A model generated the notes under the pieces. That model was not told the origin of the DNA, did not search any database, and was given only the letters and a program-made list of their open reading frames with translations. From Neobacillus ginsengisoli (GTDB lineage: Bacteria; Bacillota; Bacilli; Bacillales_B; DSM-18226), in assembly GCF_030813055.1 (NCBI RefSeq), contig NZ_JAUSTW010000004.1, positions 186,001 to 250,000 on the forward strand: a DNA stretch of 64,000 bases. The letters are read 5' to 3'. Every line of letters starts with the position of its first letter. The first letter of the stretch is position 1. Below are positions 54,599-63,821 of this stretch, one piece after another. A program made the translations under genes and the position numbers.

Positions 54599-55375
54599 TT
54601 ACACCCCCATAATTTTCAAAATTGAAGACATAGATCCAAACATGTTTTCAAAAAGTACGTTTAGCAAGTAAAAAAAACTAGGCAAAATTAATATATATAT
54701 CAAAAAATGGATCAAAATTTTTACCGGCGGCGAAATAGCAAAAATATTCATTTGAGGCACGGTCCTAGCAATAATACCTAAGGCAATATCCACTACGAAG
54801 AGTGTGCCAATAATAGGTGTTGCCATCATGAAGCCAATAATGAACATCTGCTTGATACATTCAAGCAGAAAAGTGGACAACCTGCCATCCATCCACGAGG
54901 GCACTGACGCTTGCAAAGATACCCAATCAAAACTAGCTAATATCCCCTGGATTAGTAAATGGTGACCATCTGTAGTAAATAAAACAAGAATGGCTAAAAT
55001 ATTTTTTAAACGACCAGTTAGTTGGGTATTCGCTCCAAAGGTAGGATCAAAAAGGCTGGCCATCGAAAAGCCAATTTGGACGTCTATCAATGTCCCTGCT
55101 AGCTGGACGGAGTAAAGAATGATAGTAGCTGCCAAGCCCAACGCAATACCCACAATAAACTCTTTGAGTATTAATAGAACAGTGAAGCCCAATGACATAG
55201 ATTGGATAGGTTCTTTTACTACACTGGCGCATAGGATACTAAGCAAAATACTAAAACCGATTTTGTAGATGACTGGTATTTGACGGCCTGAAAATAATGG
55301 AGCCGTTAGAAGAAATGAAGTTATTCGAACAAAAATAAGTAAAAAAGTCCACCAAGAATAAGCATAAATAGCCAT
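54599..55375 (-). CDS. fliR: FliR, flagellar export protein
   Basis: 258 aa, six or so membrane segments, family length. ALGLAATIILYSVQLAGTLIDVQIGFSMASLFDP and QLTGRLKNILAILVLFTTDGHH are FliR hallmarks. Part of the FliPQR export core. Three bases from fliQ. Confidence 0.96.
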   Translation of the reverse strand: MAIYAYSWWTFLLIFVRITSFLLTAPLFSGRQIPVIYKIGFSILLSILCASVVKEPIQSMSLGFTVLLILKEFIVGIALGLAATIILYSVQLAGTLIDVQIGFSMASLFDPTFGANTQLTGRLKNILAILVLFTTDGHHLLIQGILASFDWVSLQASVPSWMDGRLSTFLLECIKQMFIIGFMMATPIIGTLFVVDIALGIIARTVPQMNIFAISPPVKILIHFLIYILILPSFFYLLNVLFENMFGSMSSILKIMGV

Positions 55376-55378
55376 CGC

Positions 55379-55648
55379 TTACCCCACATATTGAGAAAGA
55401 TTACCTAACAAATGTTGGGTGAAATCTACCACGCGCTGTAACATCCACGCTCCGAAAATGAGAATCGTTAAAAATACCGCTACAATTTTAGGGACAAACG
55501 CAAGCGTTTGTTCTTGAATTTGCGTTGTCGCTTGGAAAATACTAACCAATAAGCCAACCACTAAGGCTACACCGGCCACTGGCGCTATGACAATAAGTAT
55601 TGTATACACAGAATCTTGTGAAATCTTTAAGATCATTTCAGTGATCAT
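55379..55648 (-). CDS. fliQ: FliQ, flagellar export protein
   Basis: 89 aa, as in B. subtilis; two membrane helices with GLLVSIFQATTQIQEQTLAFVPK between them. ATG 55648 follows AAAGGAG; the frame extends to 55657. Confidence 0.95.
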   Translation of the reverse strand: MITEMILKISQDSVYTILIVIAPVAGVALVVGLLVSIFQATTQIQEQTLAFVPKIVAVFLTILIFGAWMLQRVVDFTQHLLGNLSQYVG

Positions 55649-55664
55649 GGTCAACACTCCTTTC

Positions 55665-56411
55665 TTAGAAACTCATGAGCAATGATTTGACAATTAAATG
55701 CCAACCATCGACCAAAATAAATAACAGGATTTTAAATGGCAGCGAAATCATAACCGGTGGAAGCATCATCATCCCCATGGACATTAAGACACTTGAAACT
55801 ATCATGTCGATGACAAGAAAAGGAATGAAAATTATAAAACCCATTTGAAAGGCTGTTTTTAATTCGCTAATGGCATAGGCAGGAACTAGGGCGGTTAAAG
55901 GTATATCCTTTACCAGTTCAGGTCTTTTTTGGCCTGAATAGTCCAAAAACAGCTCTAAATCTTTCTCTCGTGTATGTTTACTCATGAATTCCTTTAAGGG
56001 CACACTAGCAGATTGGAAGGCTTCATCCTGGGTGATTTTTCCAGACATCAACGGCTGCAGTGCATTCTGATTTATTTGTGAAAAAGTCGGACCCATGATG
56101 AAAAATGTCATAAAAAGAGCTATCCCGATCAAAATTTGATTTGGCGGCATTTGCTGAGTTCCTAGGGCATTACGAACAAATCCAAGCACCACGATAATTC
56201 GAGTGAAACATGTCATTAAAACAAGAATGGAAGGTGCGATTGATAGCACGGTAATCATTAAAATAATTCGCAGCGTATTTGATACATTCCCTGGATTGCT
56301 GGAACCCAAATCAATTCCTGGGAGAATTGTATCGGTAGGACTCGCGGCATGTGCAATCGTAAAGATTCCTAGGGAAAGTAAAGGAACTAGTAATGCCAAT
56401 TTTCGTAACAT
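55665..56411 (-). CDS. fliP: FliP, flagellar export protein
   Basis: 248 aa. Signal-like N-terminus (LALLVPLLSLGIFTIAHAA), then TCFTRIIVVLGFVRNALGTQQMPPNQIL and the periplasmic loop, ending PFKILLFILVDGWHLIVKSLL. ATG 56411 with GGAGGGG upstream; the longer frame to 56504 would overlap fliO. FliP forms the export pore with FliQ and FliR. Confidence 0.96.
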   Translation of the reverse strand: MLRKLALLVPLLSLGIFTIAHAASPTDTILPGIDLGSSNPGNVSNTLRIILMITVLSIAPSILVLMTCFTRIIVVLGFVRNALGTQQMPPNQILIGIALFMTFFIMGPTFSQINQNALQPLMSGKITQDEAFQSASVPLKEFMSKHTREKDLELFLDYSGQKRPELVKDIPLTALVPAYAISELKTAFQMGFIIFIPFLVIDMIVSSVLMSMGMMMLPPVMISLPFKILLFILVDGWHLIVKSLLMSF

Positions 56412-56416
56412 TGTTC

Positions 56417-56980
56417 CTACTCCCCTCCATTTTCTTTCTGCATCTTTTCGATATGTTTTCGAAAAACAGAATTCCACATTTTTTTTGGATCCTGAGGAAT
56501 CCACTTTGATGAAAGCCCTTCCGCTTGATTTTCATAGCTTTCTAGTAAATGCTGATATTCTTCACCTTGGGATATTGAACGAATCAATGAAATGGTTTCA
56601 CCAACCCCGATAATATAAATTGTCTGACCAATGAGGACAACCTGCAGAGAACGGTTATTCCCCAAAACGTGACCTCCTAAAGGAAGAATGGGGCCATTGG
56701 ATTGCATTAAACGATTTTTTTTTGATAGGAATCGTAATAACACAACTATTAAGACAATGACCAAGGCAAATGAAACAATAAATTTTATCAATAAGGGAAA
56801 TAATGAAGGCGACTGACTATCCACGACTTTTTGTGAGTGGGGTGACGTTTTTTCCGTACTTTTATTTATCGTGTCATAGACAGAATGATCGCCGGAAGAT
56901 GTGGTACCTGCGGCAAAAATTGTGGTTTGAAAAGAAAAAAGGGAAAAGAACGCTAGTAAAAAAAATAGGGAGTATTTCAT
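56417..56980 (-). CDS. fliO: FliO (FliZ) flagellar export-assembly protein
   Basis: 187 aa. Signal peptide or first segment (LFFLLAFFSLFSFQTTIFAA), an extracytoplasmic linker, a membrane segment (about 66-86), then a FliO domain with PILPLGGHVLGNNRSLQVVLIGQTIYIIGVGETI. Chaperone for FliP assembly. In B. subtilis fliM, fliY and cheY stand just upstream; here ylxF is only 26 bases upstream. Confidence 0.88.
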   Translation of the reverse strand: MKYSLFFLLAFFSLFSFQTTIFAAGTTSSGDHSVYDTINKSTEKTSPHSQKVVDSQSPSLFPLLIKFIVSFALVIVLIVVLLRFLSKKNRLMQSNGPILPLGGHVLGNNRSLQVVLIGQTIYIIGVGETISLIRSISQGEEYQHLLESYENQAEGLSSKWIPQDPKKMWNSVFRKHIEKMQKENGGE

Positions 56981-57006
56981 GATTTTCTCCTTCCTTGGAG
57001 TTATTT

Positions 57007-57861
57007 CTAGTTGTTTAAGTTGGTCGTTATTTGGGCGGCTAGTTTAGCATCGATTTTCGCTATTTCCGTTAAAATCTGGACACGATTTCCAGTGCTGATA
57101 TTTTTCATAACATTCATTGCTACTTGAGAGTTCGTTCCCATCATGGATTGAATAATACCAGCAGACTGTGCCGGCGGCATTCCTGAAATCGTATCGGCTA
57201 AGGTTTGGGTTGGATTTTCCTGATTTTGGATTAGATCATGTATCTGCCCTTTTAAAGAAGTTGGATCGGTTTCATTAAGCGCTGGTATTTCACTGAGAAT
57301 CATGGTAATTTGAGCGGCTTTTTTGGCGTCTTTCATGCTCCCAAGGATATTGCTTTGAAGGTTCTGGTCTAGTTGAGAAAATGTTAATGCAGCATCCTCT
57401 AAGCTCATCGATTCAATCATTACAGCAGCTTTAGATGGATCCAGGTTCGAATAAATAGCCGCTATTTTCTTCATCCGATCTTGATATTCTTGGGATAGCT
57501 TTTTATCCTGCTGTTTCTGCATTTCTTGATTGCTTTTTTTAAAATTATCAAAATCTTTTTGATTAGAACTTAGTTGTTTGTTCAATTCTGATATTTTTTG
57601 GTCTTTCTCTTTTAGCTGTGCATCGATTTTTAGATATTGCTGTTTCCAGACGTCCTGATTATCATTGCTTGTTGTTTGAACTGGTTCTGGAGCATGAATA
57701 ATTTGGTTAATAACAGGAACTTTACTTCCCCATTCTTGAAATGTTTTCCACACGGGAATATCTAAGAAATTTACAATGATAACGACAAGTATGACGGTAA
57801 AAATTATTGGAATACCCCAAAAAAAAATGGATCCCAGTTTTCTATCTTGTTTCTCTTCCAT
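57007..57861 (-). CDS. YlxF-like flagellar protein with MgtE-N/MotE-type domain
   Basis: 284 aa. Short cytosolic start, one membrane segment (about 13-31), a coiled coil (about 70-125), and a C-terminal MgtE_N-like domain with AAIYSNLDPSKAAVMIESM, LNQNLQSNILGSM repeats. Matches YlxF, which follows fliJ in Bacillus; MotE, a relative, helps fold or place motor proteins. Longer than B. subtilis YlxF. Normally followed by fliK and flgD, which are missing here. Confidence 0.8.
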   Translation of the reverse strand: MEEKQDRKLGSIFFWGIPIIFTVILVVIIVNFLDIPVWKTFQEWGSKVPVINQIIHAPEPVQTTSNDNQDVWKQQYLKIDAQLKEKDQKISELNKQLSSNQKDFDNFKKSNQEMQKQQDKKLSQEYQDRMKKIAAIYSNLDPSKAAVMIESMSLEDAALTFSQLDQNLQSNILGSMKDAKKAAQITMILSEIPALNETDPTSLKGQIHDLIQNQENPTQTLADTISGMPPAQSAGIIQSMMGTNSQVAMNVMKNISTGNRVQILTEIAKIDAKLAAQITTNLNN

Positions 57862-57873
57862 CTGTTTCTCTCC

Positions 57874-58308
57874 TCATATCCTTCGAGAATATCGCAAGAC
57901 CGCCATTTCATCCAACATGCCTTGTTCTTTGCGCTCAAGCTGCTTTTGAAAAGAGTCCTTGGACTTCACTTTCCATTGCTTCCACATTTTAGCTTCTTGT
58001 GTTTTTTCAATAAGCACCTGATGTTTTTGTTCTACTTCCTGAAAGATTTTCTTTGATTGGTTCTCCAACCGTTTTTTTTGCACGGATACATGATCAATCT
58101 CTTGTTGTAACTGCAATATCTCCCATATTGACTTTCGGTCAACTTCATCATATTGGTTAAAAAACTTGTCTTTAACCGATTCTAACTCTTCTATTTGCTC
58201 CTGAAGTTCCAATTGTTGAAGTTTGATCGTGCCAAATTCTTCTTGTGCCAGATCTTTTTCTTTTTCTTTGAAATCAAGGACTTTTTGAAAGGAAAACTGA
58301 AATTTCAT
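57874..58308 (-). CDS. fliJ: FliJ, flagellar export chaperone-escort stalk
   Basis: 144 aa, nearly all heptad coiled coil, starting FQFSFQKVLDFKEKEKD as typical FliJ. Links the FliI ring to FlhA. Overlaps the fliI stop by four bases. Confidence 0.92.
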   Translation of the reverse strand: MKFQFSFQKVLDFKEKEKDLAQEEFGTIKLQQLELQEQIEELESVKDKFFNQYDEVDRKSIWEILQLQQEIDHVSVQKKRLENQSKKIFQEVEQKHQVLIEKTQEAKMWKQWKVKSKDSFQKQLERKEQGMLDEMAVLRYSRRI

Positions 58309-59627
58309 CGCATCATTGCTCCAAACTGTGATATTAAGAAGGATCTCGTATCCTCTAGCTGTGCAGTTTCAAAAATACCTTGACGTAGGAAGTGATCCAT
58401 TTGGGGCTTGAGGCGCATGGCTGTATCGATGTCACGATTCGAGCCTTTTTTATAAGCCCCAATATTGATTAAGTCTTCAGTCTCGTTATAAGAGGCCAGA
58501 ATTTTCTTGAAGTTTCGCGCCGCGTTTAGATGTTCATCAGAGGTAATTTCCGTCATAACCCTGCTTGTACTATTTAAAACATCTATGGCCGGGAAAATTC
58601 CTTTCCCTGCAATGGAACGGTTTAGGACAATATGTCCATCTAAAATACCTCTAACTGCATCTGCAATTGGTTCGTTCATGTCATCTCCATCTACCAAGAC
58701 CGTATAAATGGCCGAAATGGACCCTTTAGGCCCAGTCCCTGCCCGCTCCAATAGCTGTGGAAGCATAGCAAACACTGATGGAGTATACCCTTTAGTTGTA
58801 GGAGGTTCACCAATGGCTAATCCAATTTCCCTTTGCGCCATCGCAAAACGGGTTACTGAATCCATTACAAGTAATACATCCTTTCCTTGATCACGGAAAT
58901 ACTCAGCTATAGAAGTAGCAGTCAGGGCACCTTTAATACGGATTAAAGCAGGTTGATCCGATGTTGCTACAATGACAACTGATTTTTTCAGCCCTTCTTC
59001 ACCTAAATTTTGTTCAATAAAATCAAGGACTTCGCGTCCTCTCTCTCCAACTAAGGCGATAACATTTACTTCTGCAGTCGTATTTCGAGAGATCATTCCT
59101 AGAAGTGTGCTTTTACCCACTCCACTACCGGCAAAAATCCCCATCCGCTGCCCCTTCCCCATTGTTAATAACCCATCAATTGTGCGAACTCCTACACCCA
59201 AGGGGGAATGGATTCTTGGTCTGCTGAGCGGGTTAGGCGGTGGAGAATAAGTAGGCACTTCATCCAAACCGAACGGCAATGGTTTTCCATCAATAGGCTG
59301 ACCCAAACCATCTAAAATACGGCCAAGCAATTGGTGACCAGCCTTTACCATCATCGGTTTGCCACTAGCGACCACGTCACATCCCGGTCCTATAGCCTGG
59401 ACCTCACCGAGAGGCATTAGTAATACCTTGTTTTCCCTAATACCTACTACTTCAGCTTGAATAGGGGTGTGAGATTTAGATGGGTATATCGAACATAATT
59501 CGCCAATTCGTACATCCGGACCTTGAGATTCAAGGGTAAGTCCGATAATTTGGGTAATTTTCCCATTTACTCTTACTGGGTCAATGCTGCGAATGATTTG
59601 CACATATTTATCAGCTGCTAATACCAC
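58305..59627 (-). CDS. fliI: FliI, flagellum-specific ATPase
   Basis: 440 aa. Walker A GIFAGSGVGKSTLLGM (about 162-177), Walker B DVLLVMDSVTRFAMAQREIGLAIGEPP and QLLERAG. F1-beta-like hexamer energising export. GTG start with GGGAG seven bases upstream, overlapping the fliH end. Confidence 0.97.
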   Translation of the reverse strand: MVLAADKYVQIIRSIDPVRVNGKITQIIGLTLESQGPDVRIGELCSIYPSKSHTPIQAEVVGIRENKVLLMPLGEVQAIGPGCDVVASGKPMMVKAGHQLLGRILDGLGQPIDGKPLPFGLDEVPTYSPPPNPLSRPRIHSPLGVGVRTIDGLLTMGKGQRMGIFAGSGVGKSTLLGMISRNTTAEVNVIALVGERGREVLDFIEQNLGEEGLKKSVVIVATSDQPALIRIKGALTATSIAEYFRDQGKDVLLVMDSVTRFAMAQREIGLAIGEPPTTKGYTPSVFAMLPQLLERAGTGPKGSISAIYTVLVDGDDMNEPIADAVRGILDGHIVLNRSIAGKGIFPAIDVLNSTSRVMTEITSDEHLNAARNFKKILASYNETEDLINIGAYKKGSNRDIDTAMRLKPQMDHFLRQGIFETAQLEDTRSFLISQFGAMMR

Positions 59628-60441
59628 TTCCGGTCTCCCTTCTCGCCTCTAAAATAGCGGTTTTGATTTCCTCGATTTGTGTATCGATTCTTGCATCAAC
59701 ACTTCCATATGCAGTTCGTATGATACAACCCTTCGAGGAAACGGAATGGTCGGGTATAATTTTGATTTCCGTTTCTCCATTAACTACAGCCACAAGGTGA
59801 GCACGCTGTGATTGAATAAAACTAAAATCATCAGGATGTACACAAACTATTATTCTCTCTTTCTCTTTAAAGCGGAGAATATGCTGTTTTATTAACTCTA
59901 CAAATTTCTGAGGATAACTTTCTAATTCCTGTTTGACAATTTGCGAAGCAATAGCAGTGCTTAACTCGAGCAAAAACGGTTCAGCTTCTGAGATTATCTC
60001 TTCCTTTTGTTCATATGCTAGTTGTAATAAATGCTTAACTTGATCTAATTTACCTTGATACTCATCTTCCAGCTTGGACTGCGCTTCAAGTTTCCCCTTT
60101 GTAAACCCTTCTTCAAAGCCTTGCTGTTGGGCTTCAAGAGACATAGAATCTAACTGCAATTTGTTCTCTTCCCACCATTTGTTGATTTTTTCAGCGGCAG
60201 TGGATTCTATCAAACTGGCGTTTTGCTCCGCCCTATTGATAATCGCTAGAGCTTGCTCTTTTGCCTCCTCAATCAATTGCTGGATAGGGGGAGCCATGAC
60301 CCCCTCAATTGATTCTTGACAGGCATCTAGATTCGATTCGTCTGCCTCTTTGTAAATTGAAATAGGTGGCTGGGTGATTACTTTTACTTCCTCTACTAAA
60401 GAAAGATGGGATGATTTAAAAACTTTAGAGTAAGATTTCAT
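59611..60441 (-). CDS. fliH: FliH, FliI regulator
   Basis: 276 aa from ATG 60441 (AGGTGG five bases upstream); the frame to 60477 lies wholly in fliG. Central coiled coil with EAQQQGFEEGFTKGKLEAQ (the G-rich FliH repeat), C-terminal V-ATPase E-like domain ending GCIIRTAYGSVDARIDTQ. Holds FliI at the C-ring and export gate. Confidence 0.92.
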   Translation of the reverse strand: MKSYSKVFKSSHLSLVEEVKVITQPPISIYKEADESNLDACQESIEGVMAPPIQQLIEEAKEQALAIINRAEQNASLIESTAAEKINKWWEENKLQLDSMSLEAQQQGFEEGFTKGKLEAQSKLEDEYQGKLDQVKHLLQLAYEQKEEIISEAEPFLLELSTAIASQIVKQELESYPQKFVELIKQHILRFKEKERIIVCVHPDDFSFIQSQRAHLVAVVNGETEIKIIPDHSVSSKGCIIRTAYGSVDARIDTQIEEIKTAILEARRETGSGISS

Positions 60442-61435
60442 CATTTCCACCTCGGGCAATGACAATTTCACCTGCATCCTCTAAGCGGCGAATGACAGAC
60501 ACAATTCTTCCTTGAGATTCCTCAACATCTTTGACTCTTACTGGTCCCAGATATTTCATTTCTTCTTCAAATGATTCGACCATCCGTTGAGACATATTCT
60601 CAAATATAACCTTTTTGACTTCTGGACTGGCAGCTTTCAATGAAAGTAATAAATCTTGATTTTCCACTTCTTGAATAACACGCTGGATTGCACGTCGATC
60701 CAGATTGATGATATCTTCAAAGACAAACATCCGCTTTTTGATTTCTTCCACCAATTCTCGGTCTTTCATGCCTAGCTGCTCTAAAATACTTTTCTCTGTG
60801 CTTCGGTCCACACCATTAAGGATACCGACAATTGATTCTATTCCCCCTACCACACTATAATCTTGACGGATGGTAGACGATAATTTTTGTTCTAAAATAA
60901 GCTCCACTTCTTTAATCACTTCTGGTGAAGTTTGTTCTAACAATGCTATTCGTCTAGATACGTCCGATTGAAGTTCATCAGGCAAGGACGAGAGTATTGT
61001 CGACGCTTGTTGTTGCTCTAAATGAGCTAATACGAGAGCGATTGTTTGGGGATGCTCATTTTGTAAGAAATGATAGATTTGCATAGCATCAACTCGGCGT
61101 GCAAAATCAAAAGGTTTAACTTGAAGCTGTGTTGTTAATCTTTGAATGATTTGTCTAGCACGGTCTTTCCCTAGAGCCGATTCCAAAACATCCTGTGCAA
61201 AACTGATCCCACCTGTAGCTAAATAATCCTGTGCGATGCACATTTCATGAAATTCTTTCAAAACTTCCTCTTTTTCCTTGGAATCAACTTTATGAATATT
61301 GGCAATTGAAAGAGTAAGCTGATCAATCTCATCCTCTGGCAAATAATTGAATATTTTAGAGGAAGTCTCCTTCCCCATCGAAATGAGTAAAATTGCTGCT
61401 TTTTGTCTTCCATTCAATCTTAGTGCAGTAGCCAT
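60425..61435 (-). CDS. fliG: FliG, motor switch protein
   Basis: 336 aa, family length. Middle-domain NEHPQTIALVLAHL (EHPQ motif, about 125-138) and C-terminal charged torque helix region FVFEDIINLDRRAIQRVIQEV. Its C-ring partners FliM and FliY/N are absent from this operon. Confidence 0.97.
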   Translation of the reverse strand: MATALRLNGRQKAAILLISMGKETSSKIFNYLPEDEIDQLTLSIANIHKVDSKEKEEVLKEFHEMCIAQDYLATGGISFAQDVLESALGKDRARQIIQRLTTQLQVKPFDFARRVDAMQIYHFLQNEHPQTIALVLAHLEQQQASTILSSLPDELQSDVSRRIALLEQTSPEVIKEVELILEQKLSSTIRQDYSVVGGIESIVGILNGVDRSTEKSILEQLGMKDRELVEEIKKRMFVFEDIINLDRRAIQRVIQEVENQDLLLSLKAASPEVKKVIFENMSQRMVESFEEEMKYLGPVRVKDVEESQGRIVSVIRRLEDAGEIVIARGGNDEILL

Positions 61436-61440
61436 GGGAA

Positions 61441-63030
61441 CTATGCCTCCTCCTCATTCAGCCATGTTCTGATAACTTTAGCAAAGTCTTCAGGCCTTTG
61501 ATCAAGCAATTTTTTCAATTGACTTTCGACAGTCATATCTTGCTCAACAAAATAGTCTTCTTCTAAAACTGACGATGTTTCTTTTAAGTCCTGTTCCATA
61601 TTCAGGCGATTTTGGTTTCTACGGCGTACCAGCAGCCATATTAAACCGCCAACTAAAAGCGTACCTAAAGCTGAAGCCACACCAATATATAGTCCGTTGT
61701 TTTTTGATTGGCTTGCCATTGATGTGCTAGTCGCGAACGAATGGGGGAAAATGGTAATCCGTTGATCAATTTCTTTTTGAGATAAATTCGGATGTCCCAG
61801 AGCAGTTCGAACAGTATTGGAAACAATATTACGAATACTATCCTGTGTTGCCTTTGGCAACGAATTAGGATTTGATGGGCTGCCTTCCACACCAACATTG
61901 ATCGTGATATCATCAATTTGATAAGGGCTTTTAATGATCTCGTTATTAATTCGATTAACCTCATAGTTTACTTTATTTTGACTTTCATCGTAATTACTAT
62001 CCCCACTTGAGTTAGCACCCACATAACCAGGAACATCTGTAGACCCAGTTCCCACAACCCCACCAGGGCTTGTTCCCTTCCCAGTGTATGTTTTGGTATC
62101 CTTTTCAGAGCTTATTACGATTCCGTTATTATTCTTATCCGTCGGTTTCACTAATTTTTCTTCCGTTTTGACCTGATCAAAATTCATTTTGATAAACGTA
62201 TTGACGTATACTTTATCTGTTCCAAGAATGTTACCTAGCAAACTTTGTAGATTCTGTTGGATATCACGTTGAATATTTTGTTGGATTTTTTGCTGTTGGT
62301 CATATTTATCAAGAGCCTGATCCCCATTGTTTGAATCTTGCAACGCTAAGGTCTCACTGTACTGATTCATGATGGTGATATTTTCTACTGGAAGATTCGG
62401 AACACTACGTGATACTAACGTATAAAGTGCCCGAATTTGCTGAGGGTTCAGTTGTGTCCCCGGCTCCACTTCTACCATCACGGAAGCACTGGCTTTTTGC
62501 TGTTGATCCTGTTTAACAAACACAGAATTTTCAGGTAATGTCAAAATAACATCAGCATTCTTAATCCCATCAACATTCTTAAGAACTTCTGCCACTTGAT
62601 TTTGCATGGCTTCACGTTCAAGTATGTTATATTGACGGTCTGTAGCTCCGAAAGAAAGATTTTGACCAAAAACATCGTAATTAATTTTGTTGTCTTTTGG
62701 ATAGCCTTTTGAAGCAAGACTAACGACTAAACTGGGTGCATCCTTTCGCGGCACAAGCAACATCGTCCCATTTTGGGAAATTTGATAATTTGTAAATCCT
62801 TGTTTGTCCAATTCTGCTTTTATGTCTCCTACTTCCCGCTGGCTCAATTGACCCGTATACAATGGTACATATTGAGGGCGTGACGCAAAAAAAATAAACG
62901 TAGAAATGGCAATGAAAAGAAATAAGAATGTACCAATGATGAACCATTTTTGTTTCGAGCTTCGTGCACCCCAGTATTTATTAAAACTCTCTCTTGATTG
63001 TTTGATTTGATCTATCCATGATCGATTCAT
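61441..63030 (-). CDS. fliF: FliF, MS-ring protein
   Basis: 529 aa. Membrane segments near residues 28-47 and 443-462, ring-building motifs with ILEREAMQNQVAEVLKNVDGI and GIKNADVILTLPE between, and a C-terminal FliG-binding tail (LKKLLDQRPEDFAKVIRTWLNEEE). Confidence 0.96.
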   Translation of the reverse strand: MNRSWIDQIKQSRESFNKYWGARSSKQKWFIIGTFLFLFIAISTFIFFASRPQYVPLYTGQLSQREVGDIKAELDKQGFTNYQISQNGTMLLVPRKDAPSLVVSLASKGYPKDNKINYDVFGQNLSFGATDRQYNILEREAMQNQVAEVLKNVDGIKNADVILTLPENSVFVKQDQQQKASASVMVEVEPGTQLNPQQIRALYTLVSRSVPNLPVENITIMNQYSETLALQDSNNGDQALDKYDQQQKIQQNIQRDIQQNLQSLLGNILGTDKVYVNTFIKMNFDQVKTEEKLVKPTDKNNNGIVISSEKDTKTYTGKGTSPGGVVGTGSTDVPGYVGANSSGDSNYDESQNKVNYEVNRINNEIIKSPYQIDDITINVGVEGSPSNPNSLPKATQDSIRNIVSNTVRTALGHPNLSQKEIDQRITIFPHSFATSTSMASQSKNNGLYIGVASALGTLLVGGLIWLLVRRRNQNRLNMEQDLKETSSVLEEDYFVEQDMTVESQLKKLLDQRPEDFAKVIRTWLNEEEA

Positions 63031-63058
63031 TTCTCACCCTGCTCAACTTTCCTAATTC

Positions 63059-63349
63059 TTAAAATTGCATCCTCATGATTTCTGAATAGGATTCCACGGC
63101 CTTGTCCCTCACCGCAACCGTCATTTCCAGTGCTAACTTCGCTTTTTCCGAAGCAATCGTAACATTATGTATATTATCAACCTCACCAGCAGCTGCTTTC
63201 GTAGTGAGATCCTCAGCCTGCTTTACTGTTGAATCTACATTTTGCAAATATCCTTGGAGCACGTCAGCAAACGAAGATTTTGATTCTGTTTTTTGAATAG
63301 AATTTTGATTGAAATTGATTGAGCTACTACTTACACTTGAAACATTCAT
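63059..63349 (-). CDS. fliE: FliE, MS-ring/rod junction protein
   Basis: 96 aa. C-terminal half IHNVTIASEKAKLALEMTV and VESYSEIMRMQF are diagnostic. Between flgC and fliF as in B. subtilis. Confidence 0.95.
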   Translation of the reverse strand: MNVSSVSSSSINFNQNSIQKTESKSSFADVLQGYLQNVDSTVKQAEDLTTKAAAGEVDNIHNVTIASEKAKLALEMTVAVRDKAVESYSEIMRMQF

Positions 63350-63360
63350 CTATATTCCTC

Positions 63361-63816
63361 CTAACGACCTATTTCTAGAGATTTTAACATCATCGATTTC
63401 CCTGAATTAAATGCTGTGACATTCGCTTCATATGCTCTTGACGCAGCGAGTAAATCGACCATTTCCTTAGATAAATCGACATTGGGCATCATCACATATC
63501 CATCCGTATTAGCATCAGGGTTTGAGGGATCGTAAACCATTTTAAATGGTGTCTGATCATCAACAATTCCTGTTACCCTTACACCTTGTAGGTTGGATTG
63601 AGACTGTGTTTGTTTTTGAATTTCACTTTGTAATACCTGATCAAACGCTTTTTCCCTTGGTTCCATTTCAACCATTTTGCGGCGATATGGTTCCCATTTT
63701 CCATTTACCAATGTTGCACGAGTTGTGGAGGCATTGGCAATATTTGAAGAGATGACATCCATCCTTAAACGCTGTGCAGATAAGGCGGATGCATTTATAT
63801 TTAATGAATCAAACAT
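63361..63816 (-). CDS. flgC: FlgC, proximal rod protein
   Basis: 151 aa. N-terminal rod signature NINASALSAQRLRMDVISSN and C-terminal ASRAYEANVTAFNSGKSMM. Starts five bases after the flgB stop. Confidence 0.96.
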   Translation of the reverse strand: MFDSLNINASALSAQRLRMDVISSNIANASTTRATLVNGKWEPYRRKMVEMEPREKAFDQVLQSEIQKQTQSQSNLQGVRVTGIVDDQTPFKMVYDPSNPDANTDGYVMMPNVDLSKEMVDLLAASRAYEANVTAFNSGKSMMLKSLEIGR

Positions 63817-63821
63817 CGCCC